This document shows positions 6,867 to 13,526 of a DNA stretch of 13,644 nucleotides, one piece after another. The notes beneath the pieces are model-generated. The model did not search any database. It saw only the letters and a list, made by a program, of their open reading frames with translations, and was not told where the DNA came from. The stretch lies in NCBI GenBank assembly GCA_013815575.1, contig JACDFX010000010.1, positions 1-13,644 on the forward strand, given 5' to 3'. This DNA comes from Rubrobacter sp. (lineage in GTDB: Bacteria > Actinomycetota > Rubrobacteria > Rubrobacterales > Rubrobacteraceae). The stretch's first letter is position 1, and each line of letters starts with the position of its first letter. Both the position numbers and the translations under genes were made by a program.

Positions 6867-8771
6867 GTGGCGGATTCGGTGCGGGGTAGGGAGTGGGGGA
6901 CGGTCCTGGCGGTGTCGGGGCTGATGCTCGCGCTGTTTCTGGTGGCGTTGGACCAGACGGTGGTAGGTACTGCGCTGCCCCAGATCATCGCGGACCTCGA
7001 AGGGTTCGAGCGGTACGCTTGGGTGACGACCTCGTACCTGCTCGCGTCAACCGCCATGATCCCGGTGATAGGCAAGCTCGGCGACGTCTACGGGCGCAAG
7101 TGGTTCATCGTGGGCGGCGTGGTGGTCTTCCTGATCGGCAGCGCGCTCTGCGGGGCCGCCTGGGGGATGCTGGAGCTCATAATCTTCCGCGGCATCCAGG
7201 GCCTCGGGGCAGGCATGATCTTCGCCAACATCTTCACGAGCGTCGCCGACATCTTCCCCGACCCGGCCCGCAGGGCCAAGTACCAGGGCCTCTTCTTCGC
7301 CGTCTTCGCGCTCTCCAGCGTCATCGGCCCTACTTTGGGCGGTTGGATCACGGACAACCTCGACTGGCGATGGGTCTTCTACATCAACCTGCCGCTCGGC
7401 CTGGTCTCGCTCGTCGCCCTCCCGCTCGTCCTGCGCCAGAGCGCCGCGCGGACGGGCAGGGTCAAGATCGACTACCCCGGCGCCGCCACGATAACCCTCT
7501 CGGTCGTCGCCCTCCTGCTCGCCCTCTCCTGGGTCGGTGAGGGCTACGAGTGGGGGGCGACCCGCGTCGTCGCCGGCTTTGTCGTCTCTGCGGTCCTGCT
7601 TCTGGTCTTCGTACCGATGGAATTGAGGGCAGAGGAGCCGATCATACCCCTCTCCCTGTTCAAGAGCCGGACCTTCACCTCGGCGGCGCTGCTGATGTTC
7701 TTCGTCGGGATCGGGATGTTCGGCATAATCCTGTACACCCCGCTCTACGTGCAGGGCGTCCTCGGGGAGTCGGCGACGAACTCGGGGACGGTCCTCACGC
7801 CGTTGGTCTTCGCCATGACCGCCGTCGGAATCCTGGGAGGCCAGATCATCGCCCGCGTCCGCCGCGTCAAGCCGTTTACCCTCTTCGGCACGGTCGTGAT
7901 GACCTTTGGCGTCTACCTCCTGACGACGCTTGGTACGAGCTCTTCCACGGCCACCGTGGCCCTCTTTTTAACGGTCACCGGGCTCGGCCTCGGCCTCATC
8001 ATGCCGACGGCGACCCTCGCCGTGCAGAGCACGGTGGACCGCCGGCTGCTCGGCGTCGCGACTTCGTCCATGCAGTTTCTCCGGTCCATCGGCTCGACGG
8101 TCGGGACGGCGGTCGTCGGCTCTCTGGTAACCTCGGGCTATGCCAGGGACCTGCGGGCCGACGCCCCGCCGCAGGCCCCGGACAGGCTCGTCTCCTCGCT
8201 GGAGAACCCGCAGGCGCTCGTGAGCGACGAGGCCCGCGAGGCCCTCCTCCGCGCCGCTTCGGCCTCCCCCGGCGGCGAGCAGGTCCTGAACGGCGTCCTC
8301 TCTACCGCCCGCGGGGCGCTCTCCGGGGCGATCCACGCCGGCTTCGTCCTGATCCTGTTCACCACCGCCGCAGCTATCGCAGCCGCCCTCCTGATGAAGA
8401 ACTTGAAGCTGGAGGATCCGGCCGCCGCGACGGCCTCGGATGGGGCGGCCCCCGCGGACGACCCGGCGCTCACCGCGACCCTGGCCGCCGCGCTTGAGGC
8501 CGACGCGACCGGCGACGAGGACCGCACCCTCGTCCGCTCTCTGCGCTCCGCCGAGACCTCGTCCTCCACCGGCCCAAACCGCGAAGAGGCCGCCGCGCTC
8601 CGGGGCGTCGCCGACCGCATCGAGTCCGGCAACGGGGACTACCCGGCCCTCGTCCGGGCCGCCGCGGGGCTCTCTGATGGCCACGACGGCGACGAGCGCG
8701 AACGGGCCGCCCACGCCTCGAAGACCGTCATTCGGCCTCTCGCCACACGCGGGACGCACGAAACCCGGTAG
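6867..8771 (+). CDS. DHA2-family (EmrB/QacA) MFS multidrug efflux transporter with long C-terminal tail
   Basis: This 634-aa proton-driven exporter belongs to the 14-helix DHA2 branch of the major facilitator superfamily. Visible motifs are LDQTVVGTALPQI in TM1 (28-40, motif D1), GKLGDVYGRKWF (69-80, motif A), RGIQGLGAGM (108-117), and GPTLGGWITDNLDWRWVFYINLPLG (motif C and following loop, about 154-178). Hydrophobic segments continue to about residue 511. From about 515 to 634 the chain is a hydrophilic, Ala/Asp/Glu-rich tail not needed for the MFS fold; the family usually ends around 480-550 residues. The GTG start at 6867 follows a GGGAG site (6853-6857). Its stop is one base before the next gene. 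An 8-base direct repeat ATTCGAGA (6821-6828 and 6834-6841) upstream might be an operator. The substrate is unknown; quinolone, quaternary-amine or macrolide export is typical of the family. Confidence 0.93.
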   Translation: MADSVRGREWGTVLAVSGLMLALFLVALDQTVVGTALPQIIADLEGFERYAWVTTSYLLASTAMIPVIGKLGDVYGRKWFIVGGVVVFLIGSALCGAAWGMLELIIFRGIQGLGAGMIFANIFTSVADIFPDPARRAKYQGLFFAVFALSSVIGPTLGGWITDNLDWRWVFYINLPLGLVSLVALPLVLRQSAARTGRVKIDYPGAATITLSVVALLLALSWVGEGYEWGATRVVAGFVVSAVLLLVFVPMELRAEEPIIPLSLFKSRTFTSAALLMFFVGIGMFGIILYTPLYVQGVLGESATNSGTVLTPLVFAMTAVGILGGQIIARVRRVKPFTLFGTVVMTFGVYLLTTLGTSSSTATVALFLTVTGLGLGLIMPTATLAVQSTVDRRLLGVATSSMQFLRSIGSTVGTAVVGSLVTSGYARDLRADAPPQAPDRLVSSLENPQALVSDEAREALLRAASASPGGEQVLNGVLSTARGALSGAIHAGFVLILFTTAAAIAAALLMKNLKLEDPAAATASDGAAPADDPALTATLAAALEADATGDEDRTLVRSLRSAETSSSTGPNREEAAALRGVADRIESGNGDYPALVRAAAGLSDGHDGDERERAAHASKTVIRPLATRGTHETR

Positions 8772-8772
8772 C

Positions 8773-9342
8773 GTGGAGACCTACTCCCACGGCTTCTTCA
8801 CCTGGGCGCTTGCCAAGCACGGCGTAAAGGCCGGACGCGCCGCCGGTATCGCGGGCGCCGTCGGCGCCTCCTTCCCGGACCTGCCCTCCATTGCCGGTGC
8901 CGCCTACTACATCGGCCCGGCTTACCTCAGAGACGGGTGGTCCTCGATGGACACGGAGGAGTTGCTGCAAGCCATCTACTTCAGCGGCCCCTTCGGCGGG
9001 ACGGGCAGCATCCTTCACTCCGCCGTGCCGGTCGTGGCGCTGCTCGTCCTGTACCGGCTGCTCAAGCTCGGTCATCGGGACCGCCGAAAGATACTGCTAT
9101 GGTTCCTCATCGGTTGGTTCGGGCACACCCTCGCGGACTTCCTGACCCACGTGGACGACGTGCGCCCGCTGTTCTGGCCCCTCTCGGACTGGACCTGGGC
9201 CAGCCCCGTCTCCTACTACAACAGCGCCTACTACGGCCGGCAGTTCTTACTCGTCAACCACGGCCTGATGCTGCTGACGATAGTGGCGTTGCTCATCGCG
9301 CGCCTGCGGCGGGGCGGGGCGTCCGTCAACGAGGCTCCATAA
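8773..9342 (+). CDS. YdjM-like membrane-bound metal-dependent hydrolase family protein
   Basis: This is a 189-aa membrane protein with motifs of the YdjM/DUF457-type putative metal-dependent hydrolases: an early His (YSHGF, H6), SFPDLPS (33-39), SILHS (79-83), and the central IGWFGHTLADFLTH (113-126) with His118, Asp122 and His126, followed by PLFWPLSDWTWASPVSYY (132-149). Hydrophobic stretches fall at about 24-34, 84-97, 108-122 and 160-176. In relatives the His/Asp residues are thought to bind metal, but the reaction is not established. I chose GTG 8773 because it follows the MFS stop by one base; the frame is open further upstream only as a shadow of the MFS gene. No clear ribosome-binding site is visible, so translation probably depends on coupling to the MFS gene. 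Confidence 0.75.
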   Translation: METYSHGFFTWALAKHGVKAGRAAGIAGAVGASFPDLPSIAGAAYYIGPAYLRDGWSSMDTEELLQAIYFSGPFGGTGSILHSAVPVVALLVLYRLLKLGHRDRRKILLWFLIGWFGHTLADFLTHVDDVRPLFWPLSDWTWASPVSYYNSAYYGRQFLLVNHGLMLLTIVALLIARLRRGGASVNEAP

Positions 9343-9389
9343 CCCCCAACCCCGTCGGGTCTTTTGGTACACTCTGGGCCGTTCCTTTT

Positions 9390-9480
9390 GGAGAGGTGTC
9401 CGAGTTGGCCGAAGGAGCGCGATTGGAAATCGCGTAGGCGGTGTTAAGCCGTCTCGAGGGTTCGAATCCCTCCCTCTCCG
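9390..9480 (+). tRNA. tRNA-Ser, anticodon GGA
   Basis: A complete class II tRNA folds from this stretch. The 7-bp acceptor stem is GGAGAGG (9390-9396) with CCTCTCC (9473-9479), with G9480 as discriminator base. The anticodon stem is CGCGA/TCGCG (9418-9422 and 9430-9434) around the loop TTGGAAA, giving anticodon GGA (9425-9427) for UCC and UCU. A long variable arm (GGCGG...GCCGTC) follows, then the T arm GAGGG-TTCGAAT-CCCTC (9456-9472). The long variable arm and G discriminator confirm Ser. CCA is not encoded and must be added after transcription. No clear promoter or terminator is visible on either side. Confidence 0.97.
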
Positions 9481-9616
9481 CTTTTCCTTCTATCCGCAGG
9501 CGAATCGTGGTGCGGGATCAGAGAGAGACGAGAGGACTTCGGACGGCTCCGGGGCCCGGTTTACTGCAACCCGTCCCGTAACCTTCGCGCCGCCTTCCCG
9601 TAGGGCGGTCCTGTGA

Positions 9617-9645
9617 GATAATTAGAGGCCATTGGTCAAAGGAGG
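9617..9645 (+). promoter_or_regulatory. Candidate -10 box and strong ribosome-binding site of the sulfite-oxidase-family gene
   Basis: GATAAT (9617-9622) is close to a consensus -10 hexamer, but the expected -35 region (about 9594-9600) is GC-rich and does not resemble TTGACA. AAAGGAGG (9638-9645), nine bases before ATG 9655, is the best Shine-Dalgarno site in the window and fixes the start. The rest of 9481-9654 shows nothing else recognisable. Confidence 0.4.
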
Positions 9646-9654
9646 ACAAACGAT

Positions 9655-10728
9655 ATGGTCCCGATCAGCACGACCCCGGAGTTCTCCCGGGAAGAGGTGG
9701 GGCTCGCCCTCCGTAACCCCGGTATGCAACTCGAAGGGTTGCGCTATCCGGTTACGCCAATCGGGATGCACTACCTCCTGATCCACTTCGACATCCCGCG
9801 GGTCGACCCTGCTACTTACGAGCTTCCGGTGACGGGCCGGGTCCGCAACCCGCTCAAGCTGACCCTCGAAGACATAAGGGCGCGCCCAAAGGTCACCATG
9901 CCCGTGATGATGGAGTGCGGCGGCAACGGGCGGGCGCACCTCTCTCCGCGCCCCATCTCCGCCCCGTGGTACGACGAGGCAGTCGGATGCGCCGAGTGGA
10001 CGGGCACCTCCCTGCGTCCGATCCTCGAGGATGCCGGCCTGCTGGATGATGCCGTCGAGATACTCTTCACCGGCCACGACCGGGGCCTGGATCAGGGGGT
10101 CTTCCACGACTACGAGCGGAGCCTGACGGTAGAGAGTGCCCTACGCGACGAGGTTTTCCTCGCCTACGAGATGAACGGGGTGCCGCTCCCCCCGCAGCAC
10201 GGCTCTCCTCTCCGGCTCGTCGTGCCGGACTGGTACGGTATGGCGTCGGTCAAGTGGCTCAAGGAGATCAGGGCGATAGAAGAACCCTTCGAGGGCGTCC
10301 AGCAAGTGCTCACGTATAACTACCGCCAGTCCGCGGACGACCCCGGCACACCCGTAACCCGGAAATACCCGCACGCCCTCATGGTCCCGCCCGGTATCCC
10401 GGACTTTCTCTCGCGCAGGCGGCACGTAGAGGCCGGAAGGATAACCATAGAAGGCCGCGCCTGGTCCGGTTTCGGCCCCGTCGAGCGGGTCGAGTTCAGC
10501 GCGGATGGTGGCGGGACCTGGTACGACGCGGACCTCGGAGACGCGGTCGGGCCCTACGGCTGGACGTCGTGGGGCAGTGAGTGGGACGCCCGACCCGGCG
10601 AGTATGAGTTGTGCGCCCGGGCAACGGACGCATCCGGAAAGACACAACCGGTCGATGGTAAAGAAGCCTGGAACCAGGGCGGATACGGAATCAACGTCGT
10701 CCAACGGGTTCCCGTACAAGTCGGCTAG
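9655..10728 (+). CDS. Sulfite-oxidase-family molybdopterin-dependent oxidoreductase (cytosolic)
   Basis: This 357-aa protein has the two domains of the family: a molybdopterin-binding domain (about 35-215) and a C-terminal Ig-like Mo-co dimerisation domain (about 230-350, with RITIEGRAWSGFGPVERVEFSADGG and WDARPGEYELCARATDASG). The Mo-ligand Cys is Cys88 in MECGGNGR, corresponding to the QCAGNxR motif of sulfite oxidases. AYEMNGVPLPPQHGSPLRLVVP and WYGMASVKWL are family signatures. There is no Tat or Sec signal and no heme domain, so it should be a cytosolic enzyme using a separate electron acceptor. Sulfite oxidation is the likely reaction, but other S- or N-oxide substrates are possible. 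The methyltransferase gene follows 14 bases downstream and is probably cotranscribed. It begins a new transcription unit after the tRNA gene. Confidence 0.9.
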   Translation: MVPISTTPEFSREEVGLALRNPGMQLEGLRYPVTPIGMHYLLIHFDIPRVDPATYELPVTGRVRNPLKLTLEDIRARPKVTMPVMMECGGNGRAHLSPRPISAPWYDEAVGCAEWTGTSLRPILEDAGLLDDAVEILFTGHDRGLDQGVFHDYERSLTVESALRDEVFLAYEMNGVPLPPQHGSPLRLVVPDWYGMASVKWLKEIRAIEEPFEGVQQVLTYNYRQSADDPGTPVTRKYPHALMVPPGIPDFLSRRRHVEAGRITIEGRAWSGFGPVERVEFSADGGGTWYDADLGDAVGPYGWTSWGSEWDARPGEYELCARATDASGKTQPVDGKEAWNQGGYGINVVQRVPVQVG

Positions 10729-10742
10729 AAGATCCGAAAAGC

Positions 10743-11399
10743 GTGCCGGCCGCGTCAGATACGACTAAACTCCGGCCCGTGCGCCTGTTCTCCAACATAA
10801 GGATCTACGAGCGGATCGGCGGCCTCTACGATGCCACGCTGGGCTTCTGGTCCCGGGAGGTCCGCAGGCAAGCCGCCGAAGCCCTCGATCTGCGCGAGGA
10901 TGAGCGGCTCCTGATAGTCGGGGTGGGGACCGGCATGGAGCTTGAGCATCTGCCCGCGTGGGTGCGGGGCGCCGGGGTGGACCTTAGCGCCGGCATGCTC
11001 CGAAGGGCCCACCGCCGGCGCGTGGATCTCGGGATGCGGGATCTGGACCTCCAGGTTATGGACGCGCGGACGCTCGACTTCCCGGACGAAGTCTTCGAGG
11101 CGGTGTATCTGCCCCTCATCCTCACCGTCGTCGAGGACGGGGCGCGGGTGCTCGCCGAGGCCGAGCGGGTCACGGCACCCGGGGGCCGGCTCGTCATCGC
11201 GGACAGGTTCTGGCCCGAGGGGCGGTCCCGCCCGGCAGCGGCCCGCGCCGTCAGCTGGGCCCTCGGACACTTCGCCATGCGCTTCGACCACCGCCTCTCG
11301 GAGATCCGGGCCGGCGCGCCCTCCCTGCGGATCGAGGACTACAGGAAGGTCGCACCCGGCGCCTTCTTCCACCTCGTGACGCTCCGCAAGCCGGGTTAG
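10743..11399 (+). CDS. Class I SAM-dependent methyltransferase (UbiE/PmtA-like)
   Basis: This 218-aa protein has the Rossmann-type methyltransferase order: motif I LLIVGVGTGMELEHLP (56-71) binding S-adenosylmethionine, GVDLSAGMLRRA (78-89) with the acidic residue for the ribose, VMDARTLDFPDEVFEAVYLPLIL (105-127), and VTAPGGRLVIADRF (143-156). The N-terminal IYERIGGLYDATLGFWSREVRRQA resembles phospholipid N-methyltransferases and UbiE-type enzymes, so a lipid or quinone substrate is plausible but not shown. The start is uncertain: GTG 10743 gives the longest form, while the in-frame GTG 10779 (VRLFSNIRIYERI) is equally good, and neither has a strong ribosome-binding site. It follows the sulfite-oxidase-family gene by 14 bases. 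Confidence 0.85.
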   Translation: MPAASDTTKLRPVRLFSNIRIYERIGGLYDATLGFWSREVRRQAAEALDLREDERLLIVGVGTGMELEHLPAWVRGAGVDLSAGMLRRAHRRRVDLGMRDLDLQVMDARTLDFPDEVFEAVYLPLILTVVEDGARVLAEAERVTAPGGRLVIADRFWPEGRSRPAAARAVSWALGHFAMRFDHRLSEIRAGAPSLRIEDYRKVAPGAFFHLVTLRKPG

Positions 11400-11524
11400 G
11401 CGTGCGTGGACCGGTATCCGCTGGCCGGCGCTTTACCCATGACCTGGGCTGGACCTCCTGGCTTTCCAGAAGATGCGTTCTAATAAGAAACGGGTAAAGG
11501 GCTGTAGAAAAGAAGGAGTAGAGC

Positions 11525-11947
11525 GTGCAGTACAACGAGCTCATCGATAAGGTGGAGATGCGCCTCCGGTTCAACTCCTCTGAGAAGGCCGAGCGTACGA
11601 TGATGGCCACCCTCTCGGCAATAAGCGAGTTTATGAGCCCCGAGGCGGCTAGAGATCTAGGTTCCCGACTCCCGGCGGAGATGGCGGATGAGCTCGATTA
11701 CGGTCCTCCAGAGGAGGCTTCGTGGGAGGACTTTACCGAGATAGTCGCCGAAAAAGAGGGTGCTGGCGTAATCGCGGAAGATGCCGCGGCTCACGCTATA
11801 GGGGTTATGAGGATAGTAAGGGAGGCCTTCTACGGGGTAGGAGATGACCCGGAGGGCAATCCCGGAGAGCTTGCCGAAACCGATCTAGACAAGATCAGGG
11901 CTGAGCTGTCCGAGGAATTCGCGCCTCTTTTCGACCAGGATTTTTGA
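11525..11947 (+). CDS. DUF2267 family protein
   Basis: This is a 140-aa acidic, soluble, helical protein matching the DUF2267 family: an opening MQYNELIDKVEMRLRF, then SEKAERTMMATLSAISEFMSPEAARDLGSRLPAEMADEL, and a second helical half (WEDFTEIVAEKEG, AAAHAIGVMRIVREAF, DLDKIRAELSEEFAPLFDQDF). Members are common in actinobacteria, often near stress or envelope genes; the biochemical role is not known. GTG 11525 is chosen because AGAAGGAG (11511-11518) lies six bases upstream. The 125-base gap before it holds an A/T-rich stretch (TCTAATAAG near 11480) that may carry its own promoter. The gene ends 70 bases before a strong hairpin. Confidence 0.85.
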   Translation: MQYNELIDKVEMRLRFNSSEKAERTMMATLSAISEFMSPEAARDLGSRLPAEMADELDYGPPEEASWEDFTEIVAEKEGAGVIAEDAAAHAIGVMRIVREAFYGVGDDPEGNPGELAETDLDKIRAELSEEFAPLFDQDF

Positions 11948-12240
11948 GGATCTACGAAGGGCTTACAGCTTTCTGTACCTCGTCCGTTACTACGTGGTCA
12001 GCCGGCATGAGGAGTCGGAAACCCAACCGGGCGAGTCCGGCCCGGTTGGGTTTCGAGAAGTGGTTCACCGAAGCTATTTTCGAGACGCCCGGTCGCCTCT
12101 GTATCCAGAATCGTGGATATGGGTATCCGAGAAGGCGTCTACGCGAAGGTGGGTGAATAGAGAACGTGTTCAGCGCCGGACTACAACCGGGGCAGCCCGG
12201 GCTTCCAGTGATCGGCGTAGTTGCGTGATGCTTCGTGTCG
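11948..12240. other. Non-coding region between convergent genes
   Basis: These 293 bases separate the DUF2267 gene (plus) from the phosphotransferase gene (minus). They contain the 15-bp terminator-like hairpin (12018-12054), a pair of competing small hairpins (12102-12128), and one copy of a split repeat (12129-12161) that recurs at 13474-13508. Plus-strand open frames across here (from 11944 and 11994) show no recognisable protein features and no ribosome-binding site, and I do not regard them as genes. Confidence 0.6.
12018..12054. terminator. Strong 15-bp hairpin, probable (bidirectional) terminator
   Basis: GAAACCCAACCGGGC (12018-12032) pairs perfectly with GCCCGGTTGGGTTTC (12040-12054) around the loop GAGTCCG. 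It lies 70 bases after the DUF2267 stop and between converging genes. The stem carries AAA at one foot and TTT at the other, so it could act on both strands, but no longer T-run follows; this is common for terminators in GC-rich actinobacteria. Confidence 0.8.
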
Positions 12241-13284
12241 CTACGGAGGGCCGAGATCCATCCGCTCTACCCCTCCATCGCTCGCCACGTATTTCTCGAT
12301 CCTCTCCACCACTTTCGAGAACCGTGCGGGTCCCCACTGTTGCCGCGCGGGATCCCCTCGGTCGAGGACCGTGGCGACCCTCCGCGCTAGCCGCATCGTC
12401 CTGAACGCCCCGAGGTGCCCCAGGTGGCCTTCGGGGATGGGGCGTTCGCGCCGGTAGCCCTCCAGGAACGCTGCCCGCAGCCCCGCGCGGTGCTCCCCAT
12501 GAGCCTCCAGCGCCGAGAGCGCCACCGCCACGTCGTAGAGGTAGTGACCCCAGCCGCAACTGGCGAAGTCGATGACGCGGGCCTCCTCGTCCTGGAAGAC
12601 GAAGTTGTTCGGGGTAGGGTCGGAGTGGATGAGGCCGAAGACGTCTCTTTCTTCCCCCAGTTCTCGCAGAGCATGACAGGTTCGCTCCGCCGCGACACGG
12701 AACACCTCCAGCTGGCCTTGGGAGTAGGCGTCTTCACTCTTATTCCATAATGGCGACTCTTCACCGAACACCCTCTCCCAATCGTACGGGTAGGGGCGTA
12801 CAAACCCTTCGGGGACGGCATAACGCTCAGAATGTCGATGCAGCTGGGCTATTTGAGAGCCCGCCGAGAACAGGTCTTCGGAGACCAGGTGGGGTGTTTT
12901 GTTTATCCCCGGAACCCAACGCGTGAGCACGCAGAGCCGAGGCTCCGGCGAGCCTTCGGCTCTCACGCGGCTCACGAACGAGCCGTTGGCGTCGGGTATC
13001 GGTTCTGGCACGAGAAGGTCAGACTCTCGTCGCAGATCTCGCAGCCACAGCATCTCTGAACGAAGACTGGCCTCGCTGATGGTATGCCTTTCGTGTAGTC
13101 GGAGGAGGAAGCGCTCAGGGGTTGAGGCGTCCGCGCGAAAGAGCAGCTTGTGGAGCGGGTGTCTCCTTGAGGCTGGGGCATCTACTCGGAAGAGTAGCTT
13201 ACCCCTCCCCTTACTCTCGAGGTAAGCAACACGAGCGCCCTGTAAACCGTGCTGTTCCAGCGCGCCTTCGGCCAGCTTGCTCAC
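12241..13284 (-). CDS. APH-fold phosphotransferase / kinase (homoserine-kinase-like)
   Basis: This is a small-molecule or protein kinase of the aminoglycoside-phosphotransferase superfamily, 347 aa from the chosen start. The catalytic loop is HSDPTPNNFVF (HxDxxxxN) and the metal-binding Asp lies in VIDFASCGWGHYLYDVAVAL; ERFLLRLHER supplies the N-lobe beta-3 strand region. Overall it resembles ThrB-II/RdoA(SrkA)-type proteins; the acceptor is unknown. GTG 13284 (VSKLAEGALEQHGL) is preferred because it matches where relatives begin. The frame extends to GTG 13344, adding 20 very hydrophilic residues with no visible ribosome-binding site. The N-lobe carries a 17-residue tandem duplication (KLLFRVDAPAS... 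then KLLFRADASTP...). AAGGA lies 16 bases upstream of the chosen GTG, with a perfect palindrome (13287-13302) between them. The stop abuts the convergent region. Confidence 0.85.
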   Translation of the reverse strand: MSKLAEGALEQHGLQGARVAYLESKGRGKLLFRVDAPASRRHPLHKLLFRADASTPERFLLRLHERHTISEASLRSEMLWLRDLRRESDLLVPEPIPDANGSFVSRVRAEGSPEPRLCVLTRWVPGINKTPHLVSEDLFSAGSQIAQLHRHSERYAVPEGFVRPYPYDWERVFGEESPLWNKSEDAYSQGQLEVFRVAAERTCHALRELGEERDVFGLIHSDPTPNNFVFQDEEARVIDFASCGWGHYLYDVAVALSALEAHGEHRAGLRAAFLEGYRRERPIPEGHLGHLGAFRTMRLARRVATVLDRGDPARQQWGPARFSKVVERIEKYVASDGGVERMDLGPP

Positions 13285-13286
13285 AT

Positions 13287-13302
13287 GACGGTCCCGACCG
13301 TC
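13287..13302. promoter_or_regulatory. Perfect 7+2+7 palindrome before the phosphotransferase start
   Basis: GACGGTC (13287-13293) and GACCGTC (13296-13302) are exact inverted repeats separated by CC. It ends two bases before the preferred GTG at 13284 (minus strand), where it could be an operator or an mRNA hairpin between the AAGGA and the start. If translation instead begins at 13344, it is coding sequence for GRDR and the symmetry may be chance. Confidence 0.35.
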
Positions 13303-13526
13303 CTTGGGGCGTTGATGCTCGTCCGGCTGCTCTCTACCCTCCACGCTACGAGTGTCCCGGGTCCACGTTACAGCAGCATTAAATGGGCATTAGAGTCCTC
13401 CAACGAGCGGAACGGAGAGTGTCCGCTAGGGGAGCTTTCGAAACTTCCTAGAACCCCCTCGGTGCGAACTTCGGAGAGGGCGTCTTTCTACGAGCTTCGG
13501 TGAATAGACTAGGTTAACATACGTGC
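13303..13526. other. Intergenic region between divergent genes
   Basis: These bases separate the minus-strand phosphotransferase from the plus-strand DUF2007-like gene and should hold both promoters. Visible items are an inverted repeat AGCGGA/TCCGCT (13406-13411 and 13422-13427), a second copy of the split repeat (13474-13508), and the A/T-rich TTAACAT just before the DUF2007-like start. If the phosphotransferase begins at 13344, the first 42 bases are coding. Confidence 0.5.
13515..13520 (+). promoter_or_regulatory. Candidate -10 (TAACAT) for a leaderless transcript
   Basis: TAACAT fits the actinobacterial -10 pattern TANNNT and ends six bases before ATG 13527, so transcription would start at or next to the A of the start codon. 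No Shine-Dalgarno site precedes that ATG, as expected for a leaderless mRNA. No clear -35 is visible. Confidence 0.4.

Noticed and set aside
8440..8772. Upstream extension of the YdjM-like frame into the MFS gene
   Set aside because: The upstream part is Pro/Arg/Ser-rich shadow sequence; family motifs begin right after GTG 8773.
9390..9480. tRNA-Ser gene as a possible integration site for a mobile element
   Set aside because: No integrase, no repeated tRNA 3' end and no mobile genes are seen downstream within the window; the following genes look like ordinary metabolism.
11994..12404. Plus-strand open frame across the convergent intergenic region
   Set aside because: There is no ribosome-binding site or recognisable domain, it runs through the terminator hairpin, and its 3' part is antisense to the phosphotransferase.
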